Shown here piece by piece: positions 35,205 through 46,850 of a stretch of DNA of 64,000 nt (position 1 is the first letter of the stretch; each line of letters starts with the position of its first letter). The notes under the pieces are model-generated. The model was given only the letters and a program-made list of their open reading frames with translations. It was not told the origin of the DNA and made no database searches. A program made the translations under genes and the position numbers. The DNA lies in NCBI GenBank assembly GCA_046046245.1, contig JBJOKE010000011.1:1-64000 (forward strand), read 5' to 3'. This DNA is from UBA4615 sp046046245 (GTDB taxonomy: Bacteria > Pseudomonadota > Gammaproteobacteria > Burkholderiales > Burkholderiaceae_E).

Positions 35205-35868
35205 GGCTGCGATCAATGTCGAACACCTGTGCAAGAAGGTGCCGGATGCCGGCGGGTGGCTGACGATTCTCGACGATGTCGGGTTCACGGTCGACTCGGG
35301 GGACACGGTCGCCATCGTCGGTGCGTCGGGTTCAGGCAAGTCGACCTTGCTCGGCCTGCTGGCGGGGCTGGACCTGCCGACCAGCGGCCGCGTGGTCGCG
35401 TCGGGGCAGGATCTCTTCGCGCTCGACGAGGATGCGCGCGCCCGCTGGCGTGCGGAGACCGTCGGCTTCGTGTTCCAGTCGTTCCAGCTGCTGCCGCAGA
35501 TGACCGCGCTCGAGAACGTGATGCTGCCGCTGGAACTCGCCGATGCGCGCGACGCCGCTCCGCGCGCGCGCGACCTGCTGGCCCGGGTCGGCCTCGCCGA
35601 TCGCGCCGGGCACTACCCGCGGACGCTGTCCGGCGGCGAGCAGCAGCGGGTGGCGCTCGCGCGCGCGTTCGCGCCGCGGCCCGCGCTGCTGTTCGCCGAC
35701 GAGCCGACGGGCAGCCTCGACCACGCGACGGGCCAGCGGGTGATCGAGCTGCTGTTCGAGCTGAATCGCGAGTCGGGCGCGACGCTGGTGCTGGTGACCC
35801 ACGACCCGGCCCTGGCCGGGCGCTGCGCGCACACGCTGCGGCTCAGCAGCGGACGGCTCGTCGATTGA
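35203..35868 (+). CDS. ybbA: ABC transporter ATP-binding protein, YbbA type
   Basis: A 221-residue ATPase of the LolD/MacB-like class. The Walker A is GASGSGKST, the Q-loop FQSFQLLPQM, the signature LSGGEQQRVALARAF, and Walker B LLFADEPTGSLD, with a switch histidine in VTHDPAL. The divergent partner tesA identifies it as YbbA. The usual permease partner YbbP is missing: nnr follows on the other strand and overlaps the 3' end by 26 bases. A TACACT at 35190-35195 would start the mRNA at or next to the ATG. Confidence 0.9.
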   Translation: MAAINVEHLCKKVPDAGGWLTILDDVGFTVDSGDTVAIVGASGSGKSTLLGLLAGLDLPTSGRVVASGQDLFALDEDARARWRAETVGFVFQSFQLLPQMTALENVMLPLELADARDAAPRARDLLARVGLADRAGHYPRTLSGGEQQRVALARAFAPRPALLFADEPTGSLDHATGQRVIELLFELNRESGATLVLVTHDPALAGRCAHTLRLSSGRLVD

Positions 35869-37435
35869 CCGTCGCGCGGATCGCGTCGGGCAGCCGCGAG
35901 GCCGGCAGCCCGATGGCGCCGCGCCAGGCCGGGTCGGCCGCGAGCGCGTCGCCGGCCGCGCCATGCAGCCAGGCGCCTCCCGAGGCGGCGTCGGCGGGCG
36001 CGAGGCCGGCCGCGAGCAGGCCGGCGATCGTGCCGGCGAGCACGTCCCCGGTGCCGGCGACCGACAGGATCGGACCGCCGCTCGCGTTGACCCGCCAGCT
36101 GCCGTCGGGCAGCGCGATCACCGTCCCCGCGCCCTTCAGGACCACGCAGGCGCCGGTGGCTGCGGCGATGCGGTGGGCACTGCCGATCCGGTCCTGCTGG
36201 ACGTCGGCCGTCCCCAGGCCGAGCAGCCGCGCGGCCTCGAGCGGGTGGGGCGTGAGCACCGTCGGCCGGCCGGCCGCGGCCCGGGCCGCGAGCCGGGCGC
36301 CGAGCGCGCCGTCCGCGGCCACGCCGTTCAGGCCGTCCGCGTCGAGGACCAGCGCGGCGGGATGATCGAGCGCCGCGGCGAGCGCGCGGTTGGCGCGCTC
36401 GCCGCGGCCGAGGCCGCAGCCCGCGACCACCGCGGTCGCCGGGCCGAGCGCCGGCTCGCCGGTCGCGACACGCAGCCGCAGTCGCCGTGTCATCAGTTCC
36501 GGATGGAGCGGGTCCGTCGCGGCGGGATCGTCATCGTCGAGGCCGACGTAGAGGCGCCCGGCGCCGACGGCCTGCGCGCCGAGCGCGGCAAGGGTCGCCG
36601 CGCCTCGCATCGACGCCTCGCCGGCCACCACGAGGACGTCACCGAAGCGGCCCTTGTGCGCGTCGGCGGCCCGAGGCGCGCCGAGCGGCCCGACGGTCGC
36701 TGCGTCGATCAGCACGCCCCAGGGGAACGGCCCGCCGGTCGCCCCGCAGACGGTCTCGGGTCGCACCCCGAGCGCGGGCAGCCCGAGGTCGGCGATCGTC
36801 ACGCGGCCTGCGTGGGCCGAACCGGCGCCGGTCCGCAGGCCCGGCTTGTCGGCCAGCATCGTGACCGTCGCCGCCGCCCGGATCGCGGTGCCGGTCACGC
36901 CGCCCACGACCCCGCCGCGGTCGGCGTCGAGGCCGCTCGGCACGTCGACCGCGATCACCGGCAGCTCGCTGTCGTTCACGTCGGCCACGACCGCGGCGGC
37001 CGCGCCGTCGAGCGGGCGGGCGAGCCCGATGCCGAACAGGCCGTCGATCACCAGCGGGCGTGCCGCGAGTGCGTCGGCGAGGTCGGCGGGCGTGCCGAGC
37101 GTCCGGCCCGATGCGTCCCAGGCGTCGCGGACGCGCGCGGCGTCGCCGGCGTCGGGGCGGCGGGCCGACAGCGCGATCGCGCGGACCGCGAAGCCGCGAG
37201 CCGCGAGCCGCAGCGCCGCGAGCAGCGCGTCGCCGCCGTTGTTGCCCGGACCGACCAGCGCGAGCACCGGCGTGCGCGCGGGCAGGCTGCGCAGCCGCTC
37301 GACGCAGGCGTCGGCGACGGCATCGGCCGCGCGCGACATCAGCGTACCCGGCGGCGTCGCGGCGAGCCCGCGCGCCTCCAGCCCGCGGATCGCCGAGGCG
37401 CTCAGCAGCAGGTGGGGAGCAGGAGCGGGACCCAT
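35843..37435 (-). CDS. nnrD: Bifunctional NAD(P)H-hydrate epimerase / ADP-dependent dehydratase
   Basis: A 530-residue repair enzyme for hydrated NADH and NADPH. The N-terminal YjeF epimerase domain (about residues 10-225) has GPGNNGGDALLAALRL and the IDGLFGIGLARPL and DVPSGLDADRG motifs. The C-terminal ribokinase-like dehydratase (about 245-520) has HKGRFGDVLVVAG, LTPHPLEAARLLG, VVLKGAGTVIA and the catalytic-site SVAGTGDVLAGTIAGLLA. It follows the FAD oxidase by 42 bases on the same strand and may be the last gene of the TRAP operon. It ends inside the 3' end of ybbA. Confidence 0.94.
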   Translation of the reverse strand: MGPAPAPHLLLSASAIRGLEARGLAATPPGTLMSRAADAVADACVERLRSLPARTPVLALVGPGNNGGDALLAALRLAARGFAVRAIALSARRPDAGDAARVRDAWDASGRTLGTPADLADALAARPLVIDGLFGIGLARPLDGAAAAVVADVNDSELPVIAVDVPSGLDADRGGVVGGVTGTAIRAAATVTMLADKPGLRTGAGSAHAGRVTIADLGLPALGVRPETVCGATGGPFPWGVLIDAATVGPLGAPRAADAHKGRFGDVLVVAGEASMRGAATLAALGAQAVGAGRLYVGLDDDDPAATDPLHPELMTRRLRLRVATGEPALGPATAVVAGCGLGRGERANRALAAALDHPAALVLDADGLNGVAADGALGARLAARAAAGRPTVLTPHPLEAARLLGLGTADVQQDRIGSAHRIAAATGACVVLKGAGTVIALPDGSWRVNASGGPILSVAGTGDVLAGTIAGLLAAGLAPADAASGGAWLHGAAGDALAADPAWRGAIGLPASRLPDAIRATVNRRAVRC

Positions 37436-37477
37436 CCCGCGATGGTACGCAAGGATGGCGGCGCGCGGTCGCGAGGC

Positions 37478-38752
37478 TCAGCGCAGGCGCTCGAGCGTCA
37501 GCCCGTCGAGGTCGATCGCCGGTCTGCGCCCGGCGACGACATCGGCCACCACCTGGCCTGCGCCGGCGGCCATCGCCCAGCCGGTCGAGCCGTGGCCCAT
37601 GTTGACGAAGAGCCCGCGCACCGGCGTCGAACCCAGCAGCGCCGGCCCGTCGGGCGTCATCGGCCGCGCCCCCACCCAGCACTCCGCGCGCGACCAGTCG
37701 GCCGCATCGGGAAACCAGTCCCGCCCCACCTTCACGAGGGTACGCAGCGCCGCCGGCCGCGGCACCAGTGCCGGGCTGCCGAGTTCGGCCGTGCCGGCCA
37801 GCCGCAGCCGGCCGGGGAACGGGGTGATCGCGACCTTGTAGGCCTCGTCGATCATCGCGTGGCGCGGGCCGCGCTCGGCCGCGGCGAGCGGCAGGGTCGT
37901 CGAATATCCCTTGACCGGCCAGATCGGCAGACGCACGCCGTGGGCCGCCAGCAGCGGCAGCGCGTCGACGGCGCCCGCGATCACCACCGCGTCGCAGGGC
38001 TGGGTGCGCGGGGCTGCATCGCCTGCATCGCGGACCCTCAGGCCGGTCGCGACGCCGCCCTCGACGACGATCGCCTCGACCGTCCGCCCGAACGCGAAGC
38101 GCACGCCCCGGCGGACGGCGGCATCGGCCAGCGCCTGCGCGAAGTCCGGGCAGCTGGCCGACTCGTCCTGCGGCAGCCACAGCGCGCCCGCGAGCGGTGT
38201 CGTCGGCGACAGCGCCGGCTCGAGCGCCCGCGTGCGGGCCGCGTCGAGGAGCTCGTGCGGCACGCCGTTCTCGGCGAGCAGCGCGCGCGCCGGCCCGGCC
38301 ATCTCCAGATCGCGCGGCGAGCGCAGCAACTGCAGGTAGCCCTGGACCCTCCCGTCGTCGATGCCGAGGGTCGCGCGCAGCGCGTGCAGCGCATCGCGGC
38401 TGTGGAAGGCGAGGCGCTGCATCCGCGACTTGTTGACGCGGTAGCGGGCGAGGTCGCACTCGCGCAGCCAGCGGGCGATCCAGCGGACGAGTGCCGGGCT
38501 CGCGACCGGTCGGAACAGCACCGGTGCCTCGGCGGCGAAGAGGTAGGACAGCACCTTGCGCGGCATGCCGGGCGCCGCCCAAGGCGTCACGTAGCCCGGC
38601 GCGATCACGCCCGCGTTGCCCCAGCTCGTCTCGCGCGCGACGCCGTCGCGGCGCTCGATCACCTCGACCTCGAAGCCGTGCTCGCGCAGGTACCAGGCGG
38701 TGCAGCAGCCGACGATTCCGGCGCCCACCACCGCGACGCGGCGCACCGCCAC
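37478..38752 (-). CDS. FAD-dependent amino-acid oxidase/dehydrogenase (DadA-like)
   Basis: A 424-residue flavoprotein of the D-amino-acid oxidase family. The N-terminal dinucleotide fold is VVGAGIVGCCTAWYLREHG, followed by the E-R pair at the end of strand 2 (EVEVIERRDGVARETSWGNA). WPVKGYSTTLPL and MTPDGPALLGSTPVRGLFVNMGHGSTGWAMAAGAG are the typical C-terminal blocks. It is closest in style to D-amino-acid dehydrogenase DadA. The start is a GTG at 38752, 4 bases after the dctM stop, so it is co-translated with the TRAP transporter and presumably oxidises the imported or released amino acid. Confidence 0.88.
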   Translation of the reverse strand: MAVRRVAVVGAGIVGCCTAWYLREHGFEVEVIERRDGVARETSWGNAGVIAPGYVTPWAAPGMPRKVLSYLFAAEAPVLFRPVASPALVRWIARWLRECDLARYRVNKSRMQRLAFHSRDALHALRATLGIDDGRVQGYLQLLRSPRDLEMAGPARALLAENGVPHELLDAARTRALEPALSPTTPLAGALWLPQDESASCPDFAQALADAAVRRGVRFAFGRTVEAIVVEGGVATGLRVRDAGDAAPRTQPCDAVVIAGAVDALPLLAAHGVRLPIWPVKGYSTTLPLAAAERGPRHAMIDEAYKVAITPFPGRLRLAGTAELGSPALVPRPAALRTLVKVGRDWFPDAADWSRAECWVGARPMTPDGPALLGSTPVRGLFVNMGHGSTGWAMAAGAGQVVADVVAGRRPAIDLDGLTLERLR

Positions 38753-38756
38753 GGCG

Positions 38757-40085
38757 TCAGCCGTCCTTGCCCATCAGCGCGTCGGGCAGCCAGGTGACGA
38801 GCTCGGGGAACACGGTGATCAGCCCGATGCAGACGACCAGCATCGCGAAGAACGGGATCGCCGCGCGGGCGATGGTGTTGCTGTCCCTGCCGGTCATGTT
38901 CTGCAGCACGAACAGGTTGAAGCCCACCGGCGGCGTGACCTCGGCGATCTCGACGAGCAGCACGATGAAGATGCCGAACCAGATCAGGTCGAAGCCGGCC
39001 TTCTGGATCATCGGCAGCACCACCGCCGAGGTCAGCACGATCATCGAGATGCCGTCGAGCGCGGTGCCGAGCACCAGGTAGACCAGCGCCAGGACGGCGA
39101 TGAGCGCGAAGGGCGAGAGGCCGAGCGAGGCGACCCACTCGGCGAGGTGCCGCGGGATGCCGGTGAAGGCCATCGTCTTGGTGAGGAAGGCCGCGCCCGC
39201 CAGGATGAACATGATCATGCACGACACGCGGGTGGCGCCCATCAGGCTCGCGCGGAAGTTCTCCCAGTTCAGCGAGCGACTGCCGGCGGCGATCGCCAGC
39301 GAGCCCAGCACGCCGAAGGCCGCACACTCCGTCGCGGTCGCCCAGCCCGCGATCAGCACCCAGACGATGAAGACGATCAGGAGCGTGACCGGGATCAGGC
39401 TGCCCGAGCGCCGGATCTTCTCCATGAAGCCGGGCACCGGGTCGGAGGGCGGCACCCTGTCCGGGTGGCGCAGCGACCACCAGGCGATGTAGCCGGAGAA
39501 GAGCGCCATCAGGATGAAGCCGGGGATGAAGCCGGCGAGGAAGATCCGGATGATCGACGCGTCGGCGGCCACCGCGTAGACCACCATCGTGATCGATGGC
39601 GGGATCAGGATGCCGAGCGTGCCCGCGGTCGCGAGCGAGCCCAGCGCGAGGTCCTCGTCGTAGCCCCGGCGCTTGAGCTCGGGCAGCGCCACCTTCGCGA
39701 TCGTCGCGCAGGTGGCGGCCGACGAGCCCGAGACCGACCCGAAGATGCCGCAGCCGAGGATCGTGGTGTGCATCAGCCGGCCGGGCACGCGGCCCAGCCA
39801 GGGCGCGAGGCCCTCGAACATCTGCTCCGACAGCTTCGTTCGGAACAGGATCTCGCCCATCCAGATGAACAGCGGCAGCGCCGCCAGCTCCCAGGACGCC
39901 GACGAGCCCCACATCGAGACGAACAGGTTCTCGCCCCAGCGGGCCGCGGCCATGTCGGTGAAGAGCGCCATGCCCACCCAGCCGACGATCGCCAGGGTCA
40001 TCGCGATCCAGACGCCGCCGCCCAGCAGCAGCAGCATCACCGTCAGCAGGAACAGGCCGATCTCGCTCACGCCGAGCGCACCCAC
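38757..40085 (-). CDS. dctM: TRAP transporter large permease (DctM)
   Basis: A 442-residue inner-membrane subunit with 12 or so helices, the cation-coupled import channel of a tripartite ATP-independent periplasmic transporter. Family blocks include GCGIFGSVSGSSAATCATIAKV, GTLGILIPPS and VTPPVGFNLFVLQNMTG (each part of longer conserved loops). It starts one base after the dctQ stop and is followed within 4 bases by the oxidase. Sequence start MGALGVSEIGLFLLT fits a first helix. Confidence 0.94.
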   Translation of the reverse strand: MGALGVSEIGLFLLTVMLLLLGGGVWIAMTLAIVGWVGMALFTDMAAARWGENLFVSMWGSSASWELAALPLFIWMGEILFRTKLSEQMFEGLAPWLGRVPGRLMHTTILGCGIFGSVSGSSAATCATIAKVALPELKRRGYDEDLALGSLATAGTLGILIPPSITMVVYAVAADASIIRIFLAGFIPGFILMALFSGYIAWWSLRHPDRVPPSDPVPGFMEKIRRSGSLIPVTLLIVFIVWVLIAGWATATECAAFGVLGSLAIAAGSRSLNWENFRASLMGATRVSCMIMFILAGAAFLTKTMAFTGIPRHLAEWVASLGLSPFALIAVLALVYLVLGTALDGISMIVLTSAVVLPMIQKAGFDLIWFGIFIVLLVEIAEVTPPVGFNLFVLQNMTGRDSNTIARAAIPFFAMLVVCIGLITVFPELVTWLPDALMGKDG

Positions 40086-40086
40086 C

Positions 40087-40620
40087 TCAGACGTCCTCGC
40101 TGAAGTCGCCGCGCGCGTGGCGTTCCTCGACGGCGGTCACGTAGCTCGGCCGGCGGCCGCGCGCGACGGTGATCCACTCGTCGACCACCGCGACGAAGAG
40201 GAGCGCCGCCCCGGCCAGGAACGACAGCTGAGGGATCCACATCGGCACGACCAGCAGGCCGGTGGACATCTCGTTGTACTGCCAGCCCATCCAGACGTAC
40301 TGGGCGACCGACAGCAGCAGGTAGCCGCAGAAGACCGCGGCGATCGACAGCGACAGCAGCTCGAAGGCCCGGCGCGTGCCGGGCCCCATCTTCTCGAGGA
40401 ACAGCCCGACCCGGACGAAGTCGCCGTGCCTGAAGGTGTGCGCGAGGCCGAGGAAGGCCGCCGCGGCGGTCAGCCACGACACGAAGTCGTCGGTGCCGCC
40501 GGTGCGGAACCCGGTCTCGCGCAGGACCGCGGACCCGAGCATCACGACGAAGATCGCGAACACGCAGGCCGCGGCCAGCACGCCGGCCGCGTCGTAGAGC
40601 AGGTCGAGCGCGCGCCTCAA
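40087..40620 (-). CDS. dctQ: TRAP transporter small permease (DctQ)
   Basis: A 177-residue membrane subunit with four helices (about residues 8-28, 45-63, 85-105, 128-150). The conserved charged loop with HGDFVRVGLFLEKM after the second helix is typical. It bridges DctP and DctM. It starts 4 bases after the dctP stop and ends one base before dctM. Confidence 0.9.
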   Translation of the reverse strand: MRRALDLLYDAAGVLAAACVFAIFVVMLGSAVLRETGFRTGGTDDFVSWLTAAAAFLGLAHTFRHGDFVRVGLFLEKMGPGTRRAFELLSLSIAAVFCGYLLLSVAQYVWMGWQYNEMSTGLLVVPMWIPQLSFLAGAALLFVAVVDEWITVARGRRPSYVTAVEERHARGDFSEDV

Positions 40621-40624
40621 GGCG

Positions 40625-41596
40625 TCACTTCCGGTAGGCGTCGATGACCTGCTTGCCCTCGGGTCCGGCCTTCTTCAGCCAGTCCTCGAGCATGATGCCG
40701 CCGACCTGCCTGAAGTCCTGCACGAGCTTGGTCGAGGGCGGCAGGATCTTCATGCCCTTCTCGGCCAGCGCCTTCTTGTACCAGTCGTTCTTCTCCTCGG
40801 AGATCTTCCAGCCCCGGGTCTCCGCGGTCGCGGCCGCCTTCAGCAGTGCGTCCTGCGTCGGCTTGTCGAGCGCATCGAAGGCCTTGCGGTTCACGAACAC
40901 CGCGTTCTTCGGCAGCCAGGCCTGCGTGTCGTACCAGTACTTGATGTGCTCGTAGGTCTTGGAGTCGTAGCCGGTCGAGCCCGAGGACATGTACGACTGC
41001 ACCGCTCCGGTGGCCAGTGCCTGCGACAGCTCGGCGGCCTGGACGGTGACCGGCTGCGCGCCGATCAGCTCGGCGATCTTCGCGGTGGACGGGCTGTAGG
41101 CACGCCACTTGATGCGCCGCATGTCGGCGACCGACTCCACCGGCTTGTTCACGTACAGGCCCTGCGGCGGCCACGCGACGGTGAACAGCAGCATCATGCC
41201 CTGCTCGGCGAGCTTCTTCTCGAGCACCGGCTTCTGGGCCTGGTAGAGCCGGAACGAGTCCTTGTAGCTGGTCGCGACGAAGGGCAGGCCGTCGAGGCCG
41301 AAGATCGGCCACTCGTTCTCGAAGTTGACCAGCAGCACCTCGCCGATCTGCGCCTGGCCGGACTGCACCGCGCGCTTGATCTCGGGGGCCTTGAACAGCG
41401 ACGCGTTCGCGTGGACGGTGATCTTCAGCCTTCCGCCGCTCGCCTTGTCGACCTCGTCGGCGAACTGGGTCAGGTTCTCGGTGTGGAAGTTGGTCGCGGC
41501 GTAGGCGGCGGGCAGGTCCCACTTGGTCTGCGCGAAGGCCGGGACGACGGCGCCGAGCGAGAGGGCCGCGGCGGCGGCGAGCGGGGCGAGTTTCAT
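40625..41596 (-). CDS. dctP: TRAP transporter substrate-binding protein (DctP)
   Basis: A 323-residue periplasmic binding protein with a signal peptide ending at PAFAQ (about residue 22). The mature protein begins KWDLPAAYAATNFHTENL. The conserved arginine that binds the carboxylate of most TRAP ligands is seen in MRRIKWRAYSPSTAK, so an organic or amino acid ligand is expected. First gene of dctP-dctQ-dctM-oxidase-nnr. A GGAG lies about 10 bases before the ATG. Divergent from the MarR-like gene over an AT-rich gap with a perfect TTGACA on this strand (41701-41706). Confidence 0.92.
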   Translation of the reverse strand: MKLAPLAAAAALSLGAVVPAFAQTKWDLPAAYAATNFHTENLTQFADEVDKASGGRLKITVHANASLFKAPEIKRAVQSGQAQIGEVLLVNFENEWPIFGLDGLPFVATSYKDSFRLYQAQKPVLEKKLAEQGMMLLFTVAWPPQGLYVNKPVESVADMRRIKWRAYSPSTAKIAELIGAQPVTVQAAELSQALATGAVQSYMSSGSTGYDSKTYEHIKYWYDTQAWLPKNAVFVNRKAFDALDKPTQDALLKAAATAETRGWKISEEKNDWYKKALAEKGMKILPPSTKLVQDFRQVGGIMLEDWLKKAGPEGKQVIDAYRK

Positions 41597-41693
41597 CGGG
41601 GGGTTCTCCGGATGGCTGGGCTCGAGAGGATGCGCCGGCGAGCGCCGGCGTCCGCGCGAGTGTAAGGCGTGCTTGAAGGTTATTCATGCAGGG

Positions 41694-41724
41694 TTGAAAA
41701 TGTCAACGATTCATCGACGAATCG
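41694..41724. promoter_or_regulatory. Palindromes in the dctP-marR control region
   Basis: Two inverted repeats lie in the AT-richest part of the 136-base divergent gap: TTGA-N5-TCAA (41694-41706) and CGATTC-N6-GAATCG (41707-41724), directly adjoining. The first contains the TTGACA (minus strand) that may be the dctP -35. Spacing and symmetry fit a dimeric winged-helix repressor, most simply the MarR-like protein encoded next door. The second palindrome favours the MarR start at 41733 over 41700. Confidence 0.5.
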
Positions 41725-41732
41725 AGGATGTG

Positions 41733-42335
41733 ATGTCGACCCGAGCCGCACGCAGGAGCCCGGGGCGGGGAATGCCCGCCGCACGCGCCGCCGACCGCGA
41801 GGCGCCCGCCGCGGCTGCGGCGCAGGGCGGCCGCGCGCCGCGGATCCTGTCGTCATCGCACCTCGGCGAGGGCCCGGTCGGCGAGCTGTCCGAGTTCGAG
41901 TTCGGGCTGATCGTCGCGCAGAACGCATTCGGCCGCTGGGTCACGCGCTGCATGGCGGCGGCGGGCCAGCCCGAGCTCGCGGTCACCGACGTGCTGGTGC
42001 TCCACCATGTCCATCACCGGGACCGCGCGAAGCGCCTGTCCGACATCTGCTTCACGTTGAACTACGAGGACACGCACGTCGTCAGCTATGCGCTGAAGAA
42101 GCTCGCCGGACTCGGGCTGCTGTCTTCGTCGAAGCAGGGCAAGGAAGTGCTCTACCAGACCACGCCGCAGGGTCGGGCGCTGGTCGAGCGCTACCGCGAG
42201 GTCCGCGCGGCGTGCCTGCTGCCGTCGGTGGGCGGCGAGTTCGTCGACACGCGACCGCTCGCCGAGACCGCGCGGCTGCTGCGCGGGCTCTCCGGCCTCT
42301 ACGACCAGGCGGCACGGGCCGCGGCGTCACTGTGA
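41733..42335 (+). CDS. MarR-like winged-helix transcriptional regulator
   Basis: A 200-residue DNA-binding protein. The first 60 residues are basic and Ala-rich. The winged-helix domain spans about residues 75-160 (LAVTDVLVLHHVHHRDRAKR, LSDICFTLNYEDTHVVSYAL, KKLAGLGLLSSSKQGKEVLY). This type of MarR-like protein is often found beside TRAP transporters. It diverges from dctP and overlaps the racemase gene by 4 bases (GTGA), so it is likely the local regulator, sensing the imported compound. An in-frame ATG at 41700 is the alternative start. Confidence 0.85.
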   Translation: MSTRAARRSPGRGMPAARAADREAPAAAAAQGGRAPRILSSSHLGEGPVGELSEFEFGLIVAQNAFGRWVTRCMAAAGQPELAVTDVLVLHHVHHRDRAKRLSDICFTLNYEDTHVVSYALKKLAGLGLLSSSKQGKEVLYQTTPQGRALVERYREVRAACLLPSVGGEFVDTRPLAETARLLRGLSGLYDQAARAAASL

Positions 42336-43068
42336 CGGGCGCCCGGCCGCCGTCGGCGGGCCGCGCGTCCCGCGGACGCGCCTTCGTCGGGGTGCTGCGG
42401 CTCGACACCGCGTTTCCGCGCCCGGTCGGCGACGTCGGCAATCCGAATTCCTTCGACTTCCCGGTGCGCACGGCGGTCGTGCGCGGCGCCACCGCGGCGC
42501 GCGTGGTCCGCGGCGATTCCGGCGCGCTGCTCGTGCCCTTCGTCGAGGCCGGCCGCGCGCTGGTCGCCGAGGGCGCGGTCGCGCTGACCACCAGCTGCGG
42601 CTTCCTCGCTGCCCACCAGCGCGCGCTCGCCGCCGCCTTCGACGTGCCGTTCGCCGCGTCCGCGCTGCTGCAGGTCGGCTGGCTCGGCCCGCTGCTGCGG
42701 CCGGGCGCGCGCGTCGGCGTCATCACGATCGACGCCGACGCGCTCGGCGCGGCCCATCTCGCGGGCGCGGGCGCGCCGGTCGACACGCCGGTCGAGGGCC
42801 TGCCGCGCGACGGCGCGCTCGCGGCCGCCGTGTTCGGCGACGCGCCGCGGCTCGACCGTTCCGCCGTCGCGGCCGAGCTGGTCGCTGCCGGCCTGAGGCT
42901 GCGCCGGCGCGAGCCGCGGCTCGGCGCGATCGTCCTCGAGTGCACGAACCTCCCGCCGTACCGCGACGCGCTGCAGCGCGCGGTCGGCCTGCCCGTCCAC
43001 GACATCGGCACGCTGCTGCGCTGGCTCTGGGCCGGTGCCTCGCGTCCGCACGCCCAGGAGACCCCGCG

Positions 43069-43072
<4 letters not shown>
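42332..43072 (+). CDS. Aspartate/glutamate racemase superfamily protein
   Basis: A 246-residue protein with the two-cysteine arrangement of cofactor-independent racemases: TTSCGFLAAHQ (about Cys90) and LECTNLPPY (about Cys206). The family includes Asp/Glu racemases, hydantoin racemase (HyuE) and maleate isomerase. Next to an HyuA-HyuB enzyme, a hydantoin- or amino-acid-racemising role is the natural guess, but it is not proven. GTG start overlapping the regulator stop; its own stop overlaps the hydantoinase ATG (ATGA). Confidence 0.8.
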
Positions 43073-46719
<3,647 letters not shown>

Positions 46720-46814
46720 CCCGGCGTTCGGTCGGCGTCGGCTCGGCGTCGGCCCTCGGGCGCGCGGGCCCGACGCACTTCGGTACGGCGGGGCGGGACA
46801 GGGGGCGCGGCCGG

Positions 46815-46820
46815 TATAAT
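46815..46820 (+). promoter_or_regulatory. -10 element for purL
   Basis: A perfect TATAAT 31 bases before the purL ATG, in a very GC-rich 131-base gap after the hydantoinase gene. No good -35 is seen. No PurR-like palindrome was recognised. Confidence 0.6.
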
Positions 46821-46850
46821 CGTCGTTTCCGCTCCGTTCCCGCCCCCCGC

